In this document: positions 14,434 through 24,662 of the stretch, in pieces
Layout: every line of letters starts with the position of its first letter
Numbering within the stretch: position 1 is the first letter of the stretch
Origin: Archilochus colubris
Lineage: Eukaryota; Chordata; Aves; Apodiformes; Trochilidae
Direction of reading: 5' to 3'
DNA: 64,000 nt
Assembly: GCA_023079485.1 (NCBI GenBank)
Contig: CM041086.1
Coordinates: 14,764,401 to 14,828,400 of the forward strand
Notes under the pieces: model-generated
The model's database searches: none
Seen by the model: the letters and a program-made list of their open reading frames with translations, nothing else
Told to the model about the DNA's origin: nothing
Position numbers and translations under genes: made by a program

Positions 14434-14468
14434 CAATTTACAATGAGATTACAATTTACAATGAGATA
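14434..14468. repeat. Tandem duplication, 18-bp unit
   Basis: Two adjacent, almost identical copies of an 18-bp unit beginning caatttacaatgagat. A small local duplication. Confidence 0.85.
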
Positions 14469-16380
14469 AGAAAAATCTAGGAAGACCAAGAGCTTCACAT
14501 TTCCGGATGTCTCACACCAAAGCCATCAATCGATTTAAGAACCTAACAAAATTCATAAAGGAATCTAATTATCTATAAAGCCTATTCAATTGTAAAACAA
14601 GATGAATTTAAAACAGACAAAATAAGACTGATCCATTTATGTTGCTAATGTACTATTTTCCTCATGAAGATAACAGGAATATTTATTCAGGATACCAGGG
14701 AATGCAGTAATTATTTAAAACAATATTGAAACCTTGCCACTATAGGAAGATTTATTATCCACAGATTCTAAGTATACATGCATATAAGTATACATTTCTG
14801 ATTTTTTTTTTAGAGTATTTGCCAGCTTTATTCTCAGAGGCTTTTGGACTGTATCATTGCCAGATCCTGTCTCTTCCTTAAAAAACATTTTTCAAGAGTT
14901 CTGAGCTACCACAGCTTCCATTAAGTGCAACAGGAGCTGTGATCACTCAGCACCACTAGAAAAATGAGAATATTTGTTTAGCTACTGATGAAGATTGATT
15001 GTTGGAGTTCATTAGGTTACATAAAAGAGAGTTTTAAAGGAAAGTTGATGAAAAGACAAATGTCTTAGCAATTCCAGTTATCTTCTTTGACTGGTCTTTA
15101 ATATTTGGCCTTTGCTCTTTAACCACACAGCAGAGCCACATTAACAAAAATATCCATTGACCAGATGTGGGAGTACTAAATAAATATAAACTGAAATATG
15201 CATTACACTATAGGTCATTTGGAAGAAAGCTTTCATATTTAGAAAGCACTAACATTACTCCCATTATTTTTAAGTACTACTCCTCTTTTAGCTCAGTGTG
15301 ACAGTGTGACTCAGAGACAGCCAAATGTCTGAAGAAGCTTTGCTAAAGAGCAAGTCCTATGCAGGAGGGAATTAGCAGAGAGCAAATGAATATGCAGTAA
15401 TTACCATACAGATAACACCACAACAATTTGAGGATGGAAGAAGTTCAATTTATCACCTATGGAGGTGGCAATTGCTGTTGAAACCCAAAACTTAGGAGCT
15501 GCAACCAGCACCTCCCAGAGCTCCCAAAAGTTTAGTCAGAAAAGATCTGGCAAACACAGAGCCTTTAAATAGTACCCACATTGCCAATGCCTGAAAAATT
15601 GAAGAGGAAATTTCCAAGAAAAAGGTTTTATCAGAGAAAAATTCTCAGCAAGGAAAGCATGAAGACAGGATTTCCAGCAGTGTTTCAACTGCTGTTGGCT
15701 GAACTCAAGTAAAGAGGCAAGAATGTGTAAACAAGGGAACAGTTCAAACTTCTGGAAATCTCATTAAAATGAAACTGGGCTCTCTTCAGCCAGTAATAGT
15801 ATTTGAATTACCTTCTCAATTACCTGAGTCTTCTTGTCATGTTTTGCTGCTTCTCTGTGTTTAGGAACTCAAGGACAGTCTAATCCTCACAACACGCACA
15901 CAAAAAGCAGGCACCAGCACTTCAGTACCACTTTATATTTTAGTGGAGAATTAGAGACAGTTATTTAGTCCTCTTGCTTTTGTTTTTTGGGTTTTTTTTT
16001 TCTGCCTTATCTTCTACAACACAATTATCTGTACTTTTCTGCTCTGCAGGTAGAAACATGTAACATCATTTTAAAGTGTGGGTACTTCTGTTTTTTCACA
16101 TTTTCTTCCCAACAGTACACTTTTTTTTTCCATTTGCCTGAATGTTGAAGCCAATTTGATTGCTTCAAATGAACAAAAATTAAAATTGACTTAGAAATCA
16201 GTAGCTTTGAGGTTCTGAAGGGCCCATCTGAAAGGAAACCAAAGGGAAATGTTGAAGAGATCCAAGAGAAAGCAAATGGTTCCATGGGTGTGTGGAGGGT
16301 TAACCTCAGTGCCCACCAAGCTGCTCTATCACTCTCCTCAGCTGGAGAGGGAAGAAAAAAATACAACAAAAAGCTTGTGG
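14469..16380. other. Unique non-coding DNA, no gene seen
   Basis: No repeat family or exon is recognised. A minus-strand frame of 148 codons (16025-16471) overlaps the right edge of this stretch and the GATA cluster. It shows no domain, and one part is a hydrophobic low-complexity translation of pyrimidine-rich DNA, so it is not called as a gene. Confidence 0.5.
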
Positions 16381-16385
16381 GTTGA

Positions 16386-16418
16386 GATAAGTACAGGGAT
16401 AAGATAAGATGAGATAAG
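16386..16418 (+). promoter_or_regulatory. Cluster of four GATAAG motifs
   Basis: The hexamer GATAAG occurs four times on the plus strand within 33 bp, at 16386, 16398, 16403 and 16413. An 11-bp word (gagataagtac) is present at 16384 and again at 16411. GATAAG is the preferred core for GATA-family transcription factors, and such homotypic clusters are found in enhancers. The arrangement may equally be a decaying simple repeat. Function is inference only. Confidence 0.35.
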
Positions 16419-16529
16419 TACACAGAATCCAACCCTACCACTGCTACTAAAACCTTGCCATTCAAAGCCAATCCAATGGAATTGTCTCGTTCTCATATAT
16501 TACACACAGAACCCACGTATCTGTGGTGT

Positions 16530-16800
16530 TTCTGGGCACATTTTCATTTCCAGGTCTTTTAAGAGCTTCAACTCACGAACATGGAAACATGAACACCATA
16601 TTTATCCAATTTCATTTTTCATTTTAATTAAGAGTTACTACTTGACATGCTTTGACTGCATAAAGCTGACTGGCTACAATTCAGTGATTTGTTTTGGAGC
16701 ATAATGCTTGTCACCAAACCCGATTAACATCACTATCTGGAAGTCAATTCCTCAGGTTGCTAAGAAGGACAATAACAATTAAATCCTAATCAGATATTCT
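16530..16800. promoter_or_regulatory. Candidate conserved non-coding element
   Basis: This AT-rich but complex block has no simple repeats or transposon signature and carries several developmental-factor motifs. They include a TTAATTAA homeodomain core at 16624-16631, a direct pair of SOX-type ACAAT cores in ACAATAACAATT at 16769-16780, and TAATC near 16787. It is called only because of motif density and sequence texture. Cross-species conservation could not be tested. Confidence 0.25.
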
Positions 16801-17229
16801 AAACAAATGATTCCAGGATAGAATACATTAATAAAAAAAGTAATTAACTCTAAGTGCAATAAAACCAATTATTGAACGTCCTGAGGATACAACTATTTTT
16901 TAAAGGCAGTAACAAGTGAAGGGAAGAACAAATTGAGTTTTGCCAGAGGTTTATTCTCTATGAAAATATGAAAATCACTATTTTTCAAATGTGCTGTTTC
17001 TTATACATAACTCATCTGGCTGTTGCTCAGGATCTGTGCCAAAAACTGCTTGCAGCTGAATCAGCTGGGGATACACACCTCTCCACCCTGCTCAAAGACT
17101 CTTATAACCTGTCATTCCTACAAATGCCACAGGCACTTGCCCCTTGTATTATATGCAAAAAAAAACCCAAACAAAAACCCAAACAAATCAGGAGATGAGT
17201 TAGCTACCACAGCAATAGCACAGAGGATT

Positions 17230-17330
17230 TATAGAATCACAGAATTGCTCAGGCTGGAAAAGAACTTCAAGATCATCAAGTCCAACCTCATCCTAACCCT
17301 ATTAACCCACTTCTGATGACCCTCCACTAA
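17230..17330 (-). mobile_element. CR1 LINE, 3' end fragment (minus strand)
   Basis: Read on the plus strand, the block starts with tatagaatcacagaat, continues with gctcaggctggaaaagaactt and then gatcatcaagtccaacct. This is the reverse complement of a CR1 3' end. Sequence after about 17300 is more diverged but still resembles the CR1 3' region (a ccactaaaccat word). The element is heavily 5'-truncated and retains no complete domain. Confidence 0.85.
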
Positions 17331-17362
17331 ACCATCATAGACTTTATGGAAAGTCTATGGTG
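17331..17362. repeat. Inverted repeat (hairpin) at CR1 edge
   Basis: CATAGACTTT at 17336-17345 and AAAGTCTATG at 17350-17359 form a perfect 10-bp stem with a 4-nt loop. Allowing one 3-nt bulge, the pairing extends outward to ACCAT and ATGGT, covering 17331-17362. It directly follows the diverged part of a minus-strand CR1 copy. It may be a local fold-back duplication; no known RNA family is recognised. Confidence 0.6.
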
Positions 17363-20300
17363 CTAGTGACAAAACCCTCATATTGGCTTATTTAAACCCC
17401 TGAAAAGGCTCTATGTCTAGTTCCTAGTTGCATTTAAAGGCTAATTTATTTCTGTTTGCTTTTGGGGTTTGTTAGAGCTTTATTTTTATTTCTTACATAC
17501 TATAGTGCACAATCACCACAGGGAAATATAAGGTGCTATTCCTAAAACTATCATTCATTATCACTCTTGCAAGTGATCATCACTTCATTAAAAGCAGAGT
17601 ACCAGAATCAGTACTGAAATCTGATTTAGGAATTTATGGATAGATAATTGAACAACTGGAGTCTTGCTGAAATGCCTCAATCAAGTCTTCCTGTATGTAC
17701 ACAGCAACCACACAGAAGCCAGAAACCAAGAGAATCAATATAAAAGTTGAAGCATAGTTCAGTCTTGGAGCTGACTTTATAAAATTAATCCTTTTATTCT
17801 TTCCATTTCCAATATGTTTTAATAATAATGAATTCTAATGCAATATCACTCCTTGATGGGAATTTTTTTTAATTAGAGTACTTTAAAGGATTTTTTTTCC
17901 CCTCCACCAAATGTAATAGTATTTTAATTATGTCGTTCTACATACTCAAGAACTTTAATGAGGAGTTTGATAGAGTAATTGAATCGGATGCAGCCAAATA
18001 TAAAAATTTAAATAGATGCTGCACACACTTCATGGTTCCTGGCAAAGGTGTCTGAAAAATGTGTTGACCCGTTTACACATCACCCTGGGTATTTCACTCC
18101 ACTGCTTCACATTCTACATCAACAATCCAGCTGATGGCAAAGAAAAAGAGAATATTAATTTGCAATTGCAATGTCATCATCTCCAGCTCAGTGCTAATGG
18201 TACAGAAGCAATAATTCTGCATACTGGGGGAGTGGTTCCGTTAAAGAACAAGATAGGTCCAAAAAGAACAGAAACTTTGTTAATATACTTTAAGAGCCAA
18301 GATTAAATCTTGGGGGAAAACTACAAATTCAAAAGAAATAGAGTTGGGGTCCCTCCCCATAACTCTCATCATGCCCTTGAAAAACTCCAAGCCTTTGAGG
18401 AGGTTGGTTCAGAATTACCCATCTCCTTCGCAGCAGCTTCATAACATTACATTAACTCTGGAGAAACGACTGGAATTACAAGAGAATAAAGCTGCTGTGG
18501 AAGGAAAAAAATCAGGGCCAGAATCACTGAATGTCATGGGTTGTGAATTTATACCATAAACCTCCCAGCTTTTAAAAGGCACACACAGGTAGGTATCTGA
18601 AAGCCCTGGTTTTAACCATTTAGCTGAGTGCAGACAGCAAAAGAACAAGGTCCTTTAAGGTGTTCTTCACATCAGTGGCTCAGCACAGTCACTGCCACAG
18701 GAATGATGTCTCAGTCTCCCCGCTAATGCTACACACTCCTCCACTGTTTAAGACAGAACTCTGCCTGGTCCTTCTTACTGAGAGCTGCTCTGATCACAGA
18801 AGAATAAATGTTAATTGTCATTAAAGCCATACCTACTATTTAATATTCCTTATGATGCATTATTACAACAATGCATCTTACTGAAGGGCATTGCTTATCA
18901 AATATGAATATTTAACAATGTATTTGCTAAGTTACCATTTCATTTTAAGTCTTCAGAAGCCACGTGGCCCAAACTCAAGGTCCTCTGTTTATTCAGATAC
19001 ACATTTATCCACAAGTAAATATTGGTTCCCCTTCCACCAGTTCACCATCCAAGGAGAGGTATTTCATACTGCTTTTAAGTTCATTTTCCTTTCAGATTTC
19101 TTCCAATGCACCCACTACCTTAAAACTTCAGCTTCAGCCTTCTGGGTATCCTAAGTTTCTCACTACTCCCTGTCTTTCTGTTGCCAGAACACAACACACA
19201 ACAGCCCATGGACATCTGCACTTCCATTTTATCAGTCTGGTATTAACCACAGAATTCAACAGTTCTGGGGATGGGATGGCAGAATCACATGGAAAGAGGG
19301 GGGAGCAGGAAATGGAAAGAGTCCTGCACCTCAACAGAACAGGAGAACTTCTTTGTGTCAACAGGACATTTCATCACCTCTCAGCTGCTTCCAGGTACAA
19401 GCCCACCCAGCAGGACAGCTGTATTAAGCAGCTGATCAGATGTCAGTGTTTTCAAGGACAAACAGCTGACTGAACACTGATGAATAGCTGGGATGTCATT
19501 AAATCCTTAATAAAGCCAATTTTAACTTCCCAACACCTGTGTTGTGTCAGACAGGACACCACATCACGTTAGGACCAGGAGCTGGTAGGTAATGGATGAT
19601 AATAAAGTCACTTTCGAATTGGACATTCTTAAAGGTTGCCAATTGCATTCCAAATTCCTGTGTATTTTTACTTTAGAAAAGTATTTCCTATACAACACTA
19701 AAAACAGTTCCAGTGTCTCGGTGCTCTGTTCTGAGGATCCACAGGGCTGAAGACACCAGATTCCTTCTCCATCTGATGGAAACAGTCTTGCACATTTGCA
19801 CTGAGCTCACACTTTTAAGGAAGGGGGTATGAAGACCAAGGAGATGAAGTATATCCATCCACCCTGCACTTCCTGAAATTCATGGTAAGCTGAGAAAGCA
19901 GTGCTGAAGAAAACCAAAGGCAGGTGCCTGACCTGCTCTGGCAAAATGACAGAAATTGAAAAGCAGAGCTGCTACTTCAGCTTAGTTTGGGTTGTGAGCA
20001 GACAAATCAACTTAACTATAGAGAATGTCTCAAGAGATAAAAAAATGATCAGATCTTGCCATTAACAGTTACATGGAAAGTCCCAGTAATGTTCAGACGT
20101 TTGTTTCTAACTGCTGTAAGATGCTGAGAAATTCCCATAGTTTGAGTTAGACCATGACTCCCATCCCTCCCCTCTGGCACCTTGAGATACCTCTCAGAGT
20201 AAGAGCCAATACATTTTACTTCAGTGCAAGGTACCTCTACATCTGCAGCAGAATGGAACAGCAGTTGTTCTTAGTACAGATTCTACAAGCAAGATGAAAA

Positions 20301-22380
20301 TCTTACTTCTTCAGTATAGAAATGCTTTATATTTTCCAGTTCTAATTTCTGTATATTTCTCTTCCAATATTTGTGTGTGTGTGTGTGTGCCTGTGACTTT
20401 GTGTACACAAATATAAATACGTGTTAGCATCTATGTACTTACTAATTAGGCTGAAACAGGAATCTCTGAAGTTAGATGGTGCTGGATGTTACCAAATGTG
20501 ATTATTTCTTGGAAGGCAAACACTTGGCAGTTATGCTTTGTACCTTTGAAGTACCCCAGGGTTTGATTATTAATGATAATCACAATCCTTGCCATGCCTT
20601 ATTACACAAGTAGGCATCTCAGGCTGTGAAACTGGAGGAACCTGACCTATAAAGTTTATCTAGTGCAGTACTTTTCTTACTTGGTGATTTTGCTGTCAGC
20701 ACTGCATTAATCTATGTCTATTTTTGAGCAAGACATCAACAGCACATTATCATGGAGGAGAAGAAACAACCACTAATGAAGCACACAAGTCAGCTTGTGG
20801 TAGTGAATACAGGATTTCAGGAGAGAAGGATCAATTGGTACAGTGCTGCTTTCTTAGCTCAGTCAAGACCCAAAAGTTGACAAAATCAAAGAGCCATCTT
20901 GTGGACCTACATCTTATTAAAGTTATGCTAAATAAATAAGCATAAATATACATCTAATATTATTAAAGAAGAGGAACTAGTTGTCAGCTAGGAAGGAAAT
21001 GATGGTAAACTCACAATAAATTCATTCTTATTTAATAAAAAGCAGTAATTTTGCATCTTTTCTGGAGAGCATTAGAATAGAGTTAACCTGATGAAGATGC
21101 AAACACTGTGTGGGTACTGGGAGGAGGTGGTGGTGTTACAGTCCCACTTCACTATATATTTTTAGGTTTTCCTTTAAGATCCAAGTCACAGCTTTTTGCA
21201 CAGCATTTATACCTCAATAAAGTACGTGCTGAGTAGATTTTACTACAAAGATAAGAGAACTTTTTAGACATGGGTTTAAGAAACTTTTTTTCCCATTGGA
21301 ATTTCTGAGCATCTGGATTATCTGGTGACCACTTCTTAAATTACAGCCACTTCAGTGCCTCCAGTGCCAGTTGTCTCCTTATGTGCTGCAGTGTTAGGAC
21401 TTCCACAGTTCTCTATTTGCTGTGATGCAATATAAAAAACCTGATTATGTTATGAACGTGAATTCAGAGGTTACCTATAATAATCTGTAATCATTTGCCA
21501 TACCAGGATCATGGTGGAATTACTCCACACCCACATTTCTCCAAAAATGTGATATTGTGGGATATATGTGGGGAAACCAAGAGCACTTGGGATGGAAACA
21601 AGCACATCCTGCTGCCAAGGGCTGGAAAATTGGCCCTGTATTACTGCAGTGCCCTGGTTCATGCTGCCAGAGCTACCCCAGCCACTCTGCAGGGCTCTGA
21701 GCAGCTGTTTTGTGCTCATTAATGGGCTCTCCTGCTATGCAAGGTGAAAGCCCTGAGCTGTACTAAATACTGCTCCATCCCCAGCTATCAAAATCAGAGC
21801 TGACTTGTAATGCAATACACAAGCAGGCTGGTAGGCAGCTGTAGGAAATGTGACTTTTACTGTGACTACCAGACATTAAATAAATACTCTGGGACTTTCA
21901 AGGGTGTTTGTTCCAGCAACTCTTTGGAGAAAATATCTCAAAGAAGGTTCTTTCAATCACAACCAGAAACAGGCAGCTCACTGGAGCTAGGACACATCCC
22001 TGTCTGGCTGTATTCTGTACTCTGTATTCTCAAGAAGCACCCCTCCTCAATAAGCAGAGCATCCAAGTAAACATCCCCCTTTTCCATGTCCCATTCAATA
22101 TCATTTCTGCTTAGCAAGACAAAGGATAAAGCTGTGACATCACCCCAAGTTTCCTTAAGTTATCTCTGCTGTTTCACACTGCTTCCTTTTCCTCCTACAG
22201 AAAAGCAATGTTCCTGAGGAGATGAGAGGAAGGAACAGGTGAACCACACTAATTTGTAGGAAGAATTCATGCTGCCCATGCAACAGTTTGCACATATATG
22301 CCTGCCTACTTTATGTTGTACAAATTTAAGTCTTCAGATTATTTTTGAATGTTAATAGCATCTCTTGAGAGCTTTAATTT
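17363..22380. other. Unique non-coding DNA, includes the longest open frame
   Basis: No transposon or RNA gene is recognised here. The longest open frame of the window lies at 18964-19473 on the plus strand (169 codons). Its product is rich in S, T, H and Q, with no signal peptide, domain or repeat, and nothing resembling a promoter is obvious. A rough estimate for AT-rich DNA of this size gives a sizeable chance of one such frame at random, so it is not called a gene. Frames at 18016-18306, 18344-18559 and 21810-22114 also lack domain signatures. Confidence 0.5.
20372..20389. repeat. (TG)9 microsatellite
   Basis: Nine uninterrupted TG units. This is a dinucleotide microsatellite in otherwise unique DNA. 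Confidence 0.95.
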
Positions 22381-22830
22381 GTGCCACGCAGAGTCTACAG
22401 ACCACTTCAGACTCCATTTCAGTACCTTTAAAGGGGATTCTTTCAATGGAAATTTCACCAAGCAATCTGCATTCATGAGGTTGTTGATAGTTTTGAAATC
22501 AATACTCCTACAGTGAGCTATCCTCCTGCCTTGAAAGCTTTGTAGCAGTTATGGTTGGAATTCCTTTTTGTGGGATTCAAGCTGAAAGGAGCTGATGATC
22601 TTCAGCCAGCATAAATCATTACCCATACAAAACTGGTCAAAAGTTTTAACTGCCAACAATAGCTCAGAGATCCTTTCTCAATTTCCACACAGCTCCATTT
22701 TGCCAAGGTAAGGAATTTAGAGGCAAAAGCAATGGACCTTTCACTCTGATCTTCCATCAGATGGGAAATTACTGCTCCTGTTCCACTTAGGGAAGCATCA
22801 TAAGGTAGCTTTATAGACAAAGGTGTGTAA
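22381..22830 (-). pseudogene. Ty3/gypsy pol: RNase H-like remnant
   Basis: The frame 22820-22602 reads with KLPYDASLSGTGAVISHLM near its start, matching the first RNase H catalytic block of Ty3/gypsy pol (D-A-S followed by G-x-G-A-V). The catalytic D is codon 8 (22797-22799). It is followed by an E-D-x-S-E-R-S-I-A-F-A-S block (residues 23-34) and an E-I-E-K block (residues 46-49) containing the second acidic residue. After about residue 50 the frame is broken by small indels. Traces of the next blocks can be followed: an F-N-P-x-K-G-I-P-like word near 22560, then an N-(A)-D-(A)-L-S-like region near 22460. Several stops follow. The family assignment is fairly secure; the copy is clearly dead. 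Confidence 0.7.
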
Positions 22831-23229
22831 GGACTGTCTCACACAATATGAGTACCATTACTCATGAAAAGTCCCCAAATGCCACGTGAATCACTGTTTC
22901 TATTCATTCTGTAACACTTGGTTCTGCACACTGAATGCTATTACAGCCCTAGGCAAAAGCCTACAGAAATAACTGTCTGCAAAAAAAAAGAGCTACACAT
23001 GGGGAACATTTGAAGGTCAAGGTTCCTGAAGATAAATCACAAGGCTTAGGTCAAGCTCTGCCAGCTCTAACAGTTGAATCTTAAAAAACCCCAAACATAT
23101 ACATCTACATATATTTTCTAATAATCACTTTTTCCTTGTTCTCTTCAAATTCTTGACAGTTTTTCAGCATTACAATTTAAGGTGCTACATAGCACTAACT
23201 TCCATATAACACTGAGTCCTACGAATGTC

Positions 23230-23350
23230 ATAAAATACCTGTTTTATTTTTCAGTGCTACTGAAGGCATTGCTGGGATTAGCTGCTGATACAACCACTGT
23301 CTTGAAAGAGTTATTCCTTGCTCTCCACTTCAGTCTCCAGTTTTATGGAC
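23230..23350 (-). pseudogene. Ty3/gypsy protease-like remnant (tentative)
   Basis: On the minus strand, across at least one frameshift, a degraded E-V-[D/E]-S-G-like word around 23330 is followed by LYQQLIPAMPS and, after a short gap, a T-G/T-x-V-G-like word near 23220. The spacing fits the aspartic protease of Ty3/gypsy elements, where D-[TS]-G-A is followed by an L-Y-x-x-L-x-P block and a T-Y-x-G block. The catalytic triplet itself is not intact. The position between the Gag-like and RNase H-like blocks supports the call; alone it would not be convincing. Confidence 0.35.
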
Positions 23351-24399
23351 ACATTTCCCTAGGTAGACTTGGAAGCTTACCATCAAGTAACAGAACTATT
23401 TCAGTCAAAACTTATTAAATAACAAGTCTGAGCTAATACTGGAATCAGTTTGGATGTATAAGGCTTCAACTGGTTTTATGAGTGCTCCACCCTCACTGTC
23501 ATACCATGATTTCTGATAGGGGCTTATGTTACACTTTTTTCTAAGTCCTGAAGAAGCCTCATGACCTATGTGAGTGGTCCCTCCTCAACAGACATTTAAG
23601 ATCCTATAATCGTCCTAAAAATTGTGGGAAACTGAAAGAAGAGTCCATCTAATTTCCACTGTGGGGTATGTATGACTTCTTCCCAACACTACTGAATGCT
23701 GGGAGAAGTGTTAAACTGTATTAATCCATCACAGACACATTCCCAGCCACTGTCCAGAGGTAAATGACATCCACCCTTGCCAGCACACTACAGAACAACA
23801 GTGTGTACAGGCAAACATTACCTCTACTGCAAGAACATTTAGAAGATGCAGATTTTTTTTCTGTGCACTGAAAGCATGAAGTCTTCCTCCCGTTTCATCT
23901 CAGATGTCTGAGAATACTGCCAAAAATACATTTCAGATTCTACTTCCTTCACTTCTAACAAAATCCAGTAACCTTTTGGTTATTGTGTACTATTTTAAAA
24001 GGTTGTGAAGACACTAGGACTTTGACAGTTTACTACAATAGCCACAGTCCTCTCCAACACCAGAGATCTGAATGCATTTTACATTGCCTTCCTAAGTGGC
24101 AAGAGGTTTGGAAGCAAGCTGCATTTTCTGTCTATCCCAGTTTCTCAGTTGCACACTCATTTGCATGATAAACCAGAGACAAGCCATACTGCTTTGCTTG
24201 GCTGCCTTGAGCTCTCTGCTTAGAACCCCCTTCAGCAGTTACACAGGTTGCCCACAGCTTTTCAGGACCTGCCACACTCCCATGTGCTGCTTTGGATCAA
24301 TTATTCCAGTCAATAATCAGGTTTGGACTGTTTCATTTTTGCATATAATACACTATCTGGTCTCTGAACACATCATTTAAACTTTTTCAGAAGTGGTAA

Positions 24400-24662
24400 A
24401 TTCAAGAAATGCCTCATTTTCCCTTTGATTCTCTTTATAAGAGGAGATAGATTCTGCAGATACCAGAAAGGTAATTTTGAAGACTTTCTACAATCTCAGC
24501 AAATGTTTTGTCTGCTGATTTAATACCAGCTGTTAACCTACATAGCACATTATAGGCTTTAGCCCTCATTACACTATATAAAAATGTCACCTTTCCCTCA
24601 TCATTTATATAATTTGTTCTAATACATTGTTCCAATTTCCTGACATAGACAAATTGGCTACT
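24400..24662 (-). pseudogene. Ty3/gypsy Gag-like remnant
   Basis: A minus-strand frame (24635-24435, extending upstream without an ATG to about 24660) reads FVYVRKLEQ, then a helix with F-L-Y-S-V-M-R-A-K-A-Y-N-V-L, and then T-F-A-E-I-V-E-S-L-Q. This is the order of the Ty3/gypsy Gag (retrotransposon gag) domain: Y-V-E-R-L-E-Q, a V-x-L-L-S-x-x-G-x-K-x-Y block, then F-x-E-I-V-x-x-L. After a frameshift near 24440 the next conserved piece appears as YKENQRENEAFLEF, corresponding to the F-x-K-R-x-Q-x-x-x-E block. The downstream zinc knuckle (expected near 24100-24300) could not be recognised with certainty. Domesticated gypsy Gag genes exist in vertebrates, but the frameshift argues for a relic here. 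Confidence 0.65.

Larger units (their letters stand above)
22381..24662 (-). mobile_element. Degenerate Ty3/gypsy-type LTR retrotransposon
   Basis: Three separate blocks on the minus strand resemble Ty3/gypsy proteins in the canonical order: a Gag-like block (24400-24662), a weaker protease-like block (23230-23350) and an RNase H-like block (22381-22830). In an intact element the protease and RNase H would be separated by a reverse transcriptase of more than 1 kb. Here only about 400 bp separate them, so most of RT is deleted or unrecognisable. Short traces near 22850-22960 might be the end of RT. All blocks contain frameshifts or stops, so no protein can be made. I did not find integrase, a zinc knuckle I could be sure of, or LTRs. 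Two unrelated fragments lying side by side is the alternative, but shared strand and order argue for one element. Confidence 0.6.

Noticed and set aside
16025..16471. 148-codon minus-strand frame with hydrophobic N-terminal part
   Set aside because: Hydrophobicity comes from translating pyrimidine-rich DNA; it runs through the GATAAG cluster and has no domain.
24100..24300. Possible CCHC zinc knuckle of the gypsy Gag on the minus strand
   Set aside because: C-x-C and R-G-F words exist, but the spacing and histidine of a zinc knuckle are not preserved well enough to call.
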